Positions 16,816 to 24,316 of a stretch of 64,000 nt of DNA are shown piece by piece. Location: contig NZ_LT984798.1 of assembly GCF_900243745.1 (NCBI RefSeq), forward strand, positions 1,978,501-2,042,500. The letters run 5' to 3'. The position numbers and the translations under genes are program-made. This stretch comes from Desulfovibrio sp. G11 (GTDB lineage Bacteria > Desulfobacterota > Desulfovibrionia > Desulfovibrionales > Desulfovibrionaceae). The stretch's first letter is position 1, and the number at the start of each line of letters is the position of its first letter. Below the pieces are notes generated by a model, which was not told the DNA's origin, did not search any database, and saw only the letters and a program-made list of their open reading frames with translations.

Positions 16816-18614
16816 GAGCGCGCCCCCTGACCGGCGCGGCCGGTGCTCTCCGGGGCCGGTTTTTGGGCCGCCAGCAGAAATACGGGATTCATGGCGGCCA
16901 GATGCACATCGCCGCCCAGTTCCCTGCCTTCGGAAGCCTGAATCTGACTGATCTCCACCGGCCAGCCGAGGCGTTCAAAAAAGCGGCGGCACAGGCACAG
17001 GGTGTCCAGCAGAACGCAGCTTGCCACCACGCGCCCGCCAGGGGGCAGGCGCAGGCAGACATGCCCCAGGATATCTTCTCCATCTTCGCCGGAAAGCCCG
17101 CCACCGACAAAAACACGGTGCGGATCGGGCAGCGAGGGCAGGCACTCCGGGGCCTGCCCCAGGCGTACATCCAGAGTGGCCGCGCCAAAGCGGCGGCGGT
17201 TTTCCTGGATGCTCATGGCGCGGCCCACAGAGCGCTCAACCGCCACCACGCGGCCTTCGTGCGCCAGTACCGTGGCTTCAAGGGCCACGGCTCCGGAGCC
17301 GGAACCGACATCCCACACCACATGGTGCGGCTCTATCTGCAGAAGAGCCAGAGCAGCTGCGCGCACGGGTTTTTTGCTGATCAGCCCCCTGTCCACAGCC
17401 AGTTCTCCGGCGTTGAGGCCGAGCCGCGCGCGGCGGGGCGCGTCGCCGGGAACAAGCACAAGGGTGCAGGCCGGGCCAAAAACACCTCCGGCGGCCTGAG
17501 CCATGCTCAGGTGACTGCCTTGCTCGTCCGGCGCGCCCATGCGCTCGAAAACATGCACGGTGAACCAGTCCACCCCCCGGTCCAGCAGGTGGCGGGCCAG
17601 CACGTCCGGCGACATGCGGGCGTCGGTAAGTACGCAGAGCGGTGCATTTTTGCTTACAGCCGCATTGAGCGGCCCAAGGTCATCGCGTCCGTGCAGCGAC
17701 AGGCAGATCACCCTGTGCCAGGGCAAGGCCAGGCGGGCGCAGGCCTGTTGCAGAGAGCTGACCGCAGGCACAAGCTCTACGGCATCCTGCCCGAGAAGGC
17801 GCACAAGTGTTCCCCCGATGCCGAAAAGCAGGGGGTCGCCGTCGGCCAGCATGATGACACGTTCACCGGCGGCGCGCATCTGGCTCAGGCGGGTGATGAC
17901 GGGTTCCAGCGGCGTACTCAGGGGCAGCAGGCGGGCGTTGAGCGTTTCCTGTCTGGCTGCTTCGCCATCTGGGCCGGGGGCTGTGCCGCCCGGTCCATCT
18001 TCGGGGGCATGCCCCGTCAGGTCGTGCAGTATCTGGCGGCCGCCGCAGATCACATCGGCCTTGTGCAACAGCAATTTCTGCTCGGCTGTCAGGGACGCAA
18101 GTCCACGCGGGCGCCCGCAGTCCAGGCCAAGTACCGTGATGGGGCTGGGCTGCGCTGTAGTAGGCTCAAAAACAAAGCAGGATTGCAGAATTTCAGACAT
18201 GGGCGGCCAATCGTCCGGCTGGGCGGGTGGGGTTTGCTCCTGCGGCGGCTGTTGTGCCGGCTTGCGCCGTTTTTTTACAGCCCTGGAGGCAACGGGGTTG
18301 CTTTCCACCGGGTTTTTCTGCCTGGACTGTGACGGTGCGGCCACAAGTGCCGGGGCTTCTGCGGGGGCATCGTCTGCCGGGGGCTGGCCGTTGTCAGAGG
18401 GGGCCTCTGCGGGAGTATCGCGTGCTGTGCCGGCCGTGTCGCGGGCGGCGGTAACCTGCGCTGCTGCGTCCGTAACGGCAGAAGGGACGGCATGTTCCGC
18501 GGTGGACAGGGCCTCACGCGTCTCCGGGGGGCCAGTCGCTGCAGTCCGGCTCGCGTCTTCGCTCGGTGTGGGGGAGGGCACGGCAATGCCGGGCAGTGCA
18601 ACCTGATTTTTCAT
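16812..18614 (-). CDS. cobL: Fused CbiE-CbiT precorrin-6Y/7 methyltransferase with long N-terminal tail
   Basis: 600 residues. The first roughly 155 are a Pro/Ala/Thr-rich low-complexity tail containing a basic patch (AVKKRRKPAQ). The CbiE domain starts at ITVLGLDCGRPRGLASL and includes GGRQILHDL and MLADGDPLLFGIGGTL. The CbiT domain starts near GLNAGELAVDRGLISKKPVRA with SAM motif VWDVGSGSGAVALEA and VFVGGGLSG. The enzyme methylates C5 and C15 and decarboxylates the C12 acetate during corrin assembly. Fused CbiET (CobL-like) is common, but the long tail is unusual. The start overlaps the cbiD stop (ATGA) and the stop overlaps the cobM start, so expression is coupled. Confidence 0.92.
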   Translation of the reverse strand: MKNQVALPGIAVPSPTPSEDASRTAATGPPETREALSTAEHAVPSAVTDAAAQVTAARDTAGTARDTPAEAPSDNGQPPADDAPAEAPALVAAPSQSRQKNPVESNPVASRAVKKRRKPAQQPPQEQTPPAQPDDWPPMSEILQSCFVFEPTTAQPSPITVLGLDCGRPRGLASLTAEQKLLLHKADVICGGRQILHDLTGHAPEDGPGGTAPGPDGEAARQETLNARLLPLSTPLEPVITRLSQMRAAGERVIMLADGDPLLFGIGGTLVRLLGQDAVELVPAVSSLQQACARLALPWHRVICLSLHGRDDLGPLNAAVSKNAPLCVLTDARMSPDVLARHLLDRGVDWFTVHVFERMGAPDEQGSHLSMAQAAGGVFGPACTLVLVPGDAPRRARLGLNAGELAVDRGLISKKPVRAAALALLQIEPHHVVWDVGSGSGAVALEATVLAHEGRVVAVERSVGRAMSIQENRRRFGAATLDVRLGQAPECLPSLPDPHRVFVGGGLSGEDGEDILGHVCLRLPPGGRVVASCVLLDTLCLCRRFFERLGWPVEISQIQASEGRELGGDVHLAAMNPVFLLAAQKPAPESTGRAGQGARS

Positions 18615-20080
18615 AATGCCAGTAATTCCCTGCCGTCGGTGTGAAAAAGGTGCAGCCGCACGGGGTGTCCCGCAAATTTTGCCGCCACTGCAGCGGCTTT
18701 GGCGGCCACCTGCCGTATAACGTCTGATCCGGCCCTGTCCTGCAAAAGCAGCTCCAGGGCGTGGGCGGCGGTGACGCAGTTTTTTACCTGCCCCGCGCAG
18801 TGTGCGCCGTACTGTTCACATACGCGGGCAAGGCCCGCCATGTCCAGATCCGCGTGGCGGGCGTGGGTGTAGGCATGCCCCTGGGCCAGCTTGGCCAGCT
18901 TGCCGAAAAAACAGCCCCACACAAGATTGTCAAAATTTCCGGCTCCGGCGGCCTGCAAGGAAAAAGCTGCAAAGTCAGCTACCTGTATGAAGCACTGTTG
19001 CGGCATGTGGGGGTAGCGCTCCATGAGCAGGCGTTCGGAGCGTCTGCCCGTGGTCAGGGCAATGGACCGGCAGCCTGTGGCCGCAGCCACGGCCAGGCCC
19101 TGCTCGATGGTGGCTTTCCAGGCTTTGTGGCTGTACGGGCGCACAGTGCCCTGCGTACCCAGAATGGAAATGCCGCCTACAATGCCCAGCCGTGGGTTGA
19201 ATGTCTGCCGGGCCAGTCGTTCGCCTTCGGGAACGCTGATAATCACGCGCAAGGGCGGGCATGGGGACCAAGCGGACGCAACAGCATGACGCAGGGCAAA
19301 GGCGATCTGCTGGCGAGGCACGGGATTGATGGCCGCTTCACCCACGGGTACTGGCAGGCCGGGCAGAGTTATGCGCCCCACCCCCGGACCGCCTTCAATA
19401 GTAATACGCAATCCCGTGCTCAGAGGCATCGGGACGGGGTCGGCAGATGGCTCCTGGGCCGGGCATGTTGAATCGTGCGCCATTCCGCCGGGATCGGGTG
19501 CAAGGCTGTCCGTCTGCCAGGGGCCTTCCATAATTACAGTGGCCGTAACGAGTGCTCCAGATGTGGCATCCGGGTCATCGCCGCCGTCTTTGCGGATAGA
19601 GGCGTGTGCCAGCCGCAGCGGGGCGCGGGCTGTACCTGATCCGACGGCATCTACTTTGTCAGCATCCGGCGGCAGTCCGGCGGAAAATCCGGCAAACGCG
19701 GCCAGTTCGGGGGCCGGGCCGGGGGCACAGGCCGCCACCGCAAGACGCAGCCAGCCTCTGGGACGCAGGTCTTGCGTGGCGCTGCCGGGCTTCTGTGCAT
19801 CATGCTCCGCCGGGGCCGGATGTTCCAAGGTCTTCTTTTGGGCTGCCTGCCCGGCATGCTGGTAGGCGCCCGTGTCTGCGCGGTGGCTGGAAACCTGTTC
19901 TGCCTCCGCGTCCGCTACGGGGCTGCCCGGACATTCGGGAGCCGACTGTGCAGCAAAGGGCGGCAGCGGCACATCCACATGGTCGGGTGCAGAGCCGGAG
20001 CGCAGCAGGTGCAGGGCGGCCAGGGCTGCGCCCGTGGCTGCCGAGCCGGTGGTGAATCCTTCGCGCAGCTTTGCGGCCAT
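18611..20080 (-). CDS. cbiD: Cobalt-precorrin-5B C1-methyltransferase (CbiD) with insertions
   Basis: 489 residues from the ATG at 20080; the usual CbiD is about 360-380. The N-terminal REGFTTGSAATGAALAA and the central NPRLGIVGGISILGTQGTVRPYS and ALTTGRRSE segments identify the family. Extra length comes from two low-complexity insertions, about residues 45-105 (Ala/Gln/Pro/His-rich) and about 190-220. CbiD methylates C1 of cobalt-precorrin-5B in the anaerobic cobalamin pathway. It starts two bases after the stop of the DapF-family gene, and its own stop overlaps cbiET. Because the fold motifs are intact, I expect it to be active. Confidence 0.93.
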   Translation of the reverse strand: MAAKLREGFTTGSAATGAALAALHLLRSGSAPDHVDVPLPPFAAQSAPECPGSPVADAEAEQVSSHRADTGAYQHAGQAAQKKTLEHPAPAEHDAQKPGSATQDLRPRGWLRLAVAACAPGPAPELAAFAGFSAGLPPDADKVDAVGSGTARAPLRLAHASIRKDGGDDPDATSGALVTATVIMEGPWQTDSLAPDPGGMAHDSTCPAQEPSADPVPMPLSTGLRITIEGGPGVGRITLPGLPVPVGEAAINPVPRQQIAFALRHAVASAWSPCPPLRVIISVPEGERLARQTFNPRLGIVGGISILGTQGTVRPYSHKAWKATIEQGLAVAAATGCRSIALTTGRRSERLLMERYPHMPQQCFIQVADFAAFSLQAAGAGNFDNLVWGCFFGKLAKLAQGHAYTHARHADLDMAGLARVCEQYGAHCAGQVKNCVTAAHALELLLQDRAGSDVIRQVAAKAAAVAAKFAGHPVRLHLFHTDGRELLAL

Positions 20081-20082
20081 AC

Positions 20083-20934
20083 TCAGATGACGCCGCCGGG
20101 CAACCACACCTGCCCATCGGCAACCAGGGCTACCGGGCCGTTTATGCCCGCCATGGCGGTTCCGTCTTCGCTGAAAAGACGCACCTCCAGCGGAGAACCG
20201 CCAGGCTGCATGATGCAAAAATGTTTGCCGCCGTTATTTTTGGCGCGGCTCAGGGCCAGGGCCAGAGCGCCGGAGCCGCAGGCGCTTTCCAGATAATCGG
20301 TGCGGGTGTCGCGCACATGCACAAGAGGCAACATATCAAGCTGCCCCTGCAGCACCTGCCACCAGATGACGCCCACGGCTTCTTCCTGCTCCAGATTGTA
20401 GCGTTCGCGCAGCAGGGCGGCAGCGGCGTGGCAGTCTTCGGGGTGGCCGTGGGTGCGCGCATCCAGCAGCAGATGGCAGATGCCGGGCAGCCGCACCAGG
20501 CAGATGCCGTTGGTCAGGCACTCCATAAAAACGTCGGGCAGCCGCAGCACGGCCTCTACCTGCCACAGGGGGCTTCTCCCGCGCACGAGCAGCCGCACCG
20601 GGCTTTGCCAGCCGGAGACGCTGATCTCGTACTGCCGGGCGGCTTGTGCCGCCTGTTCCGGGGTTGGGGGCGTAGCTGCGTTTTGGGTGCGTTCTTCTTT
20701 ACAGGCCAGCAGCGCGCCCACGGCACGGCTGGCATTGACGCAAAACTCGCCGCCCGCCATGCGCAGGCTGTGGGCCTGAAGATCTACAAAGCCTGCCTGT
20801 TCACCGCCGAGCACAGAGGGATCCAGGGCCTGGCGGGCAAGGTTTGCCTGCTGCACGGGAACAAGGCCGTGCTCCGGAAACAGGAGGGTGGTGTTGCCGC
20901 CGGGGCTCCATTTGGAAAACATGAATGTTGACAT
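20083..20934 (-). CDS. DapF-family amino-acid epimerase/racemase in the corrin operon
   Basis: 283 residues. It begins FSKWSPGGNTTLLF, corresponding to the DapF N-terminal FxKxxGxGND segment, and retains both catalytic-type cysteines: C65 in GGEFCVNASR (DapF: CGNxxR) and C219 in ESACGSGALA. Diaminopimelate epimerase interconverts LL- and meso-DAP through these cysteines. However, the substrate-binding GND and CGN motifs are altered here (GGN, CVN), and the gene heads a cobalamin operon, so it may be a paralog acting on another substrate, like the CntK histidine racemases of this family. AAGGAA precedes the ATG. dapA lies far away at 62.9 kb. Confidence 0.75.
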   Translation of the reverse strand: MSTFMFSKWSPGGNTTLLFPEHGLVPVQQANLARQALDPSVLGGEQAGFVDLQAHSLRMAGGEFCVNASRAVGALLACKEERTQNAATPPTPEQAAQAARQYEISVSGWQSPVRLLVRGRSPLWQVEAVLRLPDVFMECLTNGICLVRLPGICHLLLDARTHGHPEDCHAAAALLRERYNLEQEEAVGVIWWQVLQGQLDMLPLVHVRDTRTDYLESACGSGALALALSRAKNNGGKHFCIMQPGGSPLEVRLFSEDGTAMAGINGPVALVADGQVWLPGGVI

Positions 20935-21238
20935 AGAGATATTCCTTGGCTCCTGACATAAGTATGCCTCAGGGCCGGGGCGCTGTCCAGCAGCCGTAAC
21001 TGCGGTGTTTTCAGGCGGATATGGCCTTCAGGAGATGTTGGGACAATGGATGCCTTGTCTGGTTATTGAAGAGTATTTCCTATTTAAAACTTGCGGTTTT
21101 TCATGAAGACGGTTATGTAAAAGGCAGTTGCCGCCTCCAAAGGTATTTCCTGCTAGTGAGTTGGCAACGTGGCGGGCACACCGCGAATTACTGTTATTGA
21201 CGGTAACTCGACGAACTTATCAACGTTTGGGAGGCAGT
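20935..21238. other. Divergent promoter spacer
   Basis: 300 bases between the minus-strand corrin operon and the plus-strand VWA-OmpA gene. It must hold promoters for both. AT-rich part at about 21060-21120. I looked for a cobalamin riboswitch (B12 box and associated stems) and did not find one. Confidence 0.5.
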
Positions 21239-22234
21239 ATGAAATCGTTTCGTCTTCTTGTTCTGGCCGCTGCTCTTATTTTGAGCTATGCTGTGGCCGC
21301 CGCGGCCGCTCCGGCCTGCACCAAGAAAATCAACAGCTTTGACTTCGTTGTAGACTATTCCGGCTCCATGATGATGAAAAATGCCCAGCTGAAGCAGGAC
21401 AAGATCATCGTGGCCAAAAATGTGCTGCAGCGCATCAATGCCGCTATTCCCGCTCTGGACTACAATGGTGGCCTGCACACCATTTCGCCCAACGGCGTTA
21501 TCGTTGCCCAGGGCCCCTGGGATCGCAACACCATGGCTGCCGGCATCAAAAAGCTGCGCTCCGACTTCCAGATCTTCGGTCGTATGACCAGCATGGGCAC
21601 CGGCCTGCAGGCTTATGAGCCTTTCCTCTCCAGCATGAAGCGCGACGCCGCCGTTATCCTCGTGACCGACGGCGACAACAACCGTGGCGCCGATCTGGTG
21701 GAAGTGGCCCGTCAGATGTATGCCAGCCAGCGTAACCTGGTTGTCCACATCATCTCCTTTGCCGACAGCAAGAACGGCGAAGAAACCATCAAGCAGGTTG
21801 CTGCCCTGAACCCCGCCACCATCGTGGTGCGTGGTGAAGAACTGGCCACCAGCGATGCCGCTCTTGAGCGCTTCGTTCTGTCCGTGTTCTGCCAGGATGA
21901 AGACGTGATCGTGCTGCGTGGCGTGCACTTCGCTTTCAACTCCTATGCCCTTGACGGTAAGGCCATGGGCATCCTGAACGAAGCCGCCGGTCTCATCAAG
22001 GCCAACCCCAACAAGCGCGTTGTGCTCGCTGGCTGGACCGACTGGATCGGCTCTGACGCCTACAACATGAAGCTTTCGCAGGAACGCGCCAACAGCGTGA
22101 AGAACTATCTTGTGAAGCAGGGCATCCCCGCCAGCCGCATGACCGCCATCGGTCGCGGCAAGTCCTTCAAGTACAACAACGAAACCGCTGAAGGTCGCGC
22201 CATGAACCGGCGCACCGAAATCTCCTTCGAATAA
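21239..22234 (+). CDS. Exported VWA-OmpA fusion protein
   Basis: 331 residues from the ATG at 21239 (GGGAGG five bases upstream). Signal peptide MKSFRLLVLAAALILSYAVAAAAA, then a von Willebrand A domain with a complete MIDAS: DYSGSM (DxSxS), TSMGTG and VTDGDNN. The C-terminal third is an OmpA peptidoglycan-binding domain (HFAFNSYALDGKAM...GWTDWIGSDAYNMKLSQERANSVKNYL...GRGKS). It should sit in the periplasm or outer membrane, anchored to peptidoglycan, with the VWA domain binding a protein partner via a metal. Codon use is strongly biased (GGC, AAG, CTG), suggesting high expression. Followed by a lipoprotein gene after a short hairpin. Confidence 0.9.
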   Translation: MKSFRLLVLAAALILSYAVAAAAAPACTKKINSFDFVVDYSGSMMMKNAQLKQDKIIVAKNVLQRINAAIPALDYNGGLHTISPNGVIVAQGPWDRNTMAAGIKKLRSDFQIFGRMTSMGTGLQAYEPFLSSMKRDAAVILVTDGDNNRGADLVEVARQMYASQRNLVVHIISFADSKNGEETIKQVAALNPATIVVRGEELATSDAALERFVLSVFCQDEDVIVLRGVHFAFNSYALDGKAMGILNEAAGLIKANPNKRVVLAGWTDWIGSDAYNMKLSQERANSVKNYLVKQGIPASRMTAIGRGKSFKYNNETAEGRAMNRRTEISFE

Positions 22235-22266
22235 TCGAAGGGCGGGTTTCAGTGGAATAACATGCA

Positions 22267-22296
22267 AAAGCCGGGTGGCCTATGCCGCCCGGCTTT
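22267..22296 (+). terminator. Hairpin between VWA-OmpA and lipoprotein genes
   Basis: AAAGCCGGG with CCCGGCTTT plus three inner pairs and a 6-base loop. The T-run is only three bases, so it may attenuate rather than end transcription into the lipoprotein gene that starts 16 bases later. Confidence 0.6.
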
Positions 22297-22311
22297 AATG
22301 TGTGAGGTGCT

Positions 22312-22875
22312 ATGCGCAAGCAAATATTTTGGGCATTTTTGCTGATCTTCGGATTGACCACAGGTGGTTGCGCCTGGTTTGGCGGCGACTCTTCTTCCAC
22401 TGAGGCGGTGGTAACGCCCGCCCAGCCCGAACCGGCTGCCGAGCCTGCGCCCGCGCCGGAAAAAACGGCTCCCGCCAAGGCCGACAAAAAAGCTGCTAAA
22501 CCTGCGGAAAAGAAACAGCCCGCCGCCAGGGGGGCTAAAACTGAAGCCCAGATTGCCGCCGAACTGGATGTGGTCGGCCGCAAGCTGGTTGCCCAGGCTG
22601 GCCGGACCGTTGTGCCGTCCAAATCCAAAAAGGATGTACGGCAGGACGGCAAGGAATTTGTGGCCAGCTATGTTGCCGTGGATGAGGACAGTGTTTCCAC
22701 AGAGCTGCGCCCCGGGGCTTCCGGGCAGTATGTGGGCTTTGTCCGCTACAAGGAAAATGTTTTTGAGTGCCGTGGCGCCAGCCGCCAGGCTGCGCTTGCC
22801 GCCGCCTGCCAGCAGGTCAAGGCCCGCAGGATTAACGAGCTTATCCGCTACGATGGCAAGAGCTGGCAGTACTAG
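22312..22875 (+). CDS. Lipoprotein of unknown function
   Basis: 187 residues. The N-terminus MRKQIFWAFLLIFGLTTGGC is a lipoprotein signal with the lipidated cysteine at residue 20. A Pro/Ala/Lys-rich spacer (residues 30-75) follows, then a small folded region with VGRKLVAQAGRTVVPS, EFVASYVAVDEDSVSTELRPG and YVGFVRYKENVFECRGASRQAA. Family unrecognised. Good ribosome site GAGGTG. It is probably co-transcribed with, and located in the same envelope compartment as, the VWA-OmpA protein. Its TAG stop codon is also the start of a TAGAGCA-type repeat. Confidence 0.8.
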   Translation: MRKQIFWAFLLIFGLTTGGCAWFGGDSSSTEAVVTPAQPEPAAEPAPAPEKTAPAKADKKAAKPAEKKQPAARGAKTEAQIAAELDVVGRKLVAQAGRTVVPSKSKKDVRQDGKEFVASYVAVDEDSVSTELRPGASGQYVGFVRYKENVFECRGASRQAALAAACQQVKARRINELIRYDGKSWQY

Positions 22876-23019
22876 CGCATTTACTTGAAAAATTTATATG
22901 CGCCACCACTGCACTAGAGTACAGCGCACTGTAACACGGCGCAGGTTCTGCCGAGCGTTGCATTTTTCGGCAGAATGACAATTTCGAAATGCGAAGTATT
23001 ACAGGATTGATCTGCTCTG
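22873..23019. repeat. TAGAGCA-type repeat (copy B)
   Basis: It starts TAGCGCATTTACTTGAAAAA and ends GGATTGATCTGCTCTG, the same end architecture as copy A at 12969-13093 (CTTGAAA near the left end, TTGA-CTGCTCT at the right). The first 31 bases also form an inverted repeat by themselves (GCGCAT...ATGCGC). Confidence 0.4.
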
Positions 23020-23276
23020 GGGCGGGTTCGCCTTGAAAATGTTTATTCGCAAGATTTGAAGCACGTGCACACGGCGCTTGATCACGCAAATAAACAGCGC
23101 TGCGGTCTTTTCCACAAGACCTCTGGGCAACGGCTGAAGCTGTACCTTCCACAGCGCATGCTCATGCGGTTGCTCGGGCATTTCAGGCAGAAAGTATTCC
23201 TGCAGTCTTGGTAATATTTTTTGCTTGAGATCGCGGCGAGATGTTTTTCTGGCGGGGCTTCGGCCCCGCTTTTTTA
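23020..23276 (+). ncRNA. Candidate structured non-coding RNA with UUCG terminator
   Basis: No protein gene fits here, yet the stretch is rich in complementary arms and ends in a textbook terminator. Stems seen: GTTTATTCGC with GCAAATAAAC, enclosing AAG/CTT; GGTCTT-TTCCAC-AAGACC; GCAACGGC...GCGGTTGC enclosing GCTGT-ACCTTCC-ACAGC; then GCGGGGC-TTCG-GCCCCGC-TTTTTT. I could not match it to tmRNA, SRP RNA, RNase P RNA or 6S RNA signatures. The 5' end is unknown. Degenerate protein-coding remnants are an alternative. Confidence 0.4.
23252..23275 (+). terminator. UUCG-tetraloop rho-independent terminator
   Basis: GCGGGGC, TTCG loop, GCCCCGC, then six Ts. It lies 376 bases after the lipoprotein stop, which suggests it closes a separate transcript in the preceding spacer. 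Confidence 0.88.
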
Positions 23277-23413
23277 TATGACGCCCCGTGTGCGTGAAAC
23301 GTGAAGCGTGAAACAGCGTGCCGCCTGCTGCGTAGGGCTTCGGCCGGAAGGGAAAGGCAGGGCCGCTGTTGAAAAAAGCCACGGCAACGGTATGGTCCCG
23401 TGGCATACGGCTG

Positions 23414-23992
23414 TTACGGCCTGTCAGGCATGGTCACTTCAGCGGGCAGTTGCTGCACTATCCAGTTCACACACTGTTGTGGATTTTTGTCTGCAGCGGG
23501 ACAGCGCAATGTGGCGTAGCGGGTGTAAAGCTCTTCCCGCTCCTGAAAAATGTCGCGCAGGGTCTGGCCGGGGGCAATGGCAAGGCCGCGTTGCGGATTC
23601 CGGGCAATACGTTCTTCCACCACGGTAAAAGGCACATCCAGGTAAACCAGCGGTCCCAGTGAGGCCAGGTGTCGCATGGTCTGCTCGCGGTAAACAACAC
23701 TGCCGCCTGTGGCAATAACAGTGCGATTGGCCTTTATGGCGCTGACAACGCTGGACTCCACATCCAGAAACGCAGACTTGCCGAGCGCATCGGTAACATC
23801 TTGCAGGCGGGCGGCATACACGGCTTCAATAAGATGATCGCTGTCCATAAAGGCCCAGCCAAGCGTGCGGGCCAGTGCTTCGCCCACGGTGGATTTGCCC
23901 GCTCCGGCCATGCCGATGAGGATTATGCAGGGAGATGGCCTGGTTGGGCCAGACATGGCAGGCGGGGCGTCGGCAGGGGAGGGCGCGGACAT
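23414..23992 (-). CDS. Shikimate-kinase-family protein, possibly a homoserine kinase
   Basis: 192 residues; AGGAG five bases before the ATG. P-loop GMAGAGKST (27-35), D50/D52 in FMDSDHLIE, and the GGxxxYRE region are as in shikimate kinases. However, the FRxxE motif whose arginine holds shikimate reads FLDVE (75-79), and GGG is GGS. From memory, a shikimate-kinase-like protein of D. vulgaris Miyazaki was shown genetically to be the homoserine kinase, and this gene could be its counterpart. It therefore phosphorylates either shikimate (aromatic pathway) or homoserine (threonine pathway). The short N-terminal Pro/Ala tail is extra. No aro or thr genes adjoin. Confidence 0.75.
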   Translation of the reverse strand: MSAPSPADAPPAMSGPTRPSPCIILIGMAGAGKSTVGEALARTLGWAFMDSDHLIEAVYAARLQDVTDALGKSAFLDVESSVVSAIKANRTVIATGGSVVYREQTMRHLASLGPLVYLDVPFTVVEERIARNPQRGLAIAPGQTLRDIFQEREELYTRYATLRCPAADKNPQQCVNWIVQQLPAEVTMPDRP

Positions 23993-24316
23993 TTCGACTC
24001 CTGATGGGGAATTTTTTTGAAAATGTGCCTAAGCGGCGGCGACCTGTCAAGGCAGGCAGAGGCAAAAGCGTAAAGATCTCTTGCGGCAGGGCGTGGGTGT
24101 ATCGTAATGCACAGACAGGCCGCATTATGCTCCTCTGCCAGCAGGGCGTGGTGGCTCTTGTGCCGCACTGCCGCAGTATGCCGGTTTTCGGGTTTCAGTG
24201 CCTGCGCCCCGGCGGCTGGCACAACGTCAGGCGGGGAGGCATGACCTGCTGCTCCCGATGGAGCGCACCCTAAAGACGATGTACGGCCGTCCGATAAGCG
24301 TTGTAGAGGTGGTATC

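Noticed and set aside
20935..21238. Cobalamin riboswitch expected before the corrin operon
   Set aside because: No B12 box or matching stem pattern found.
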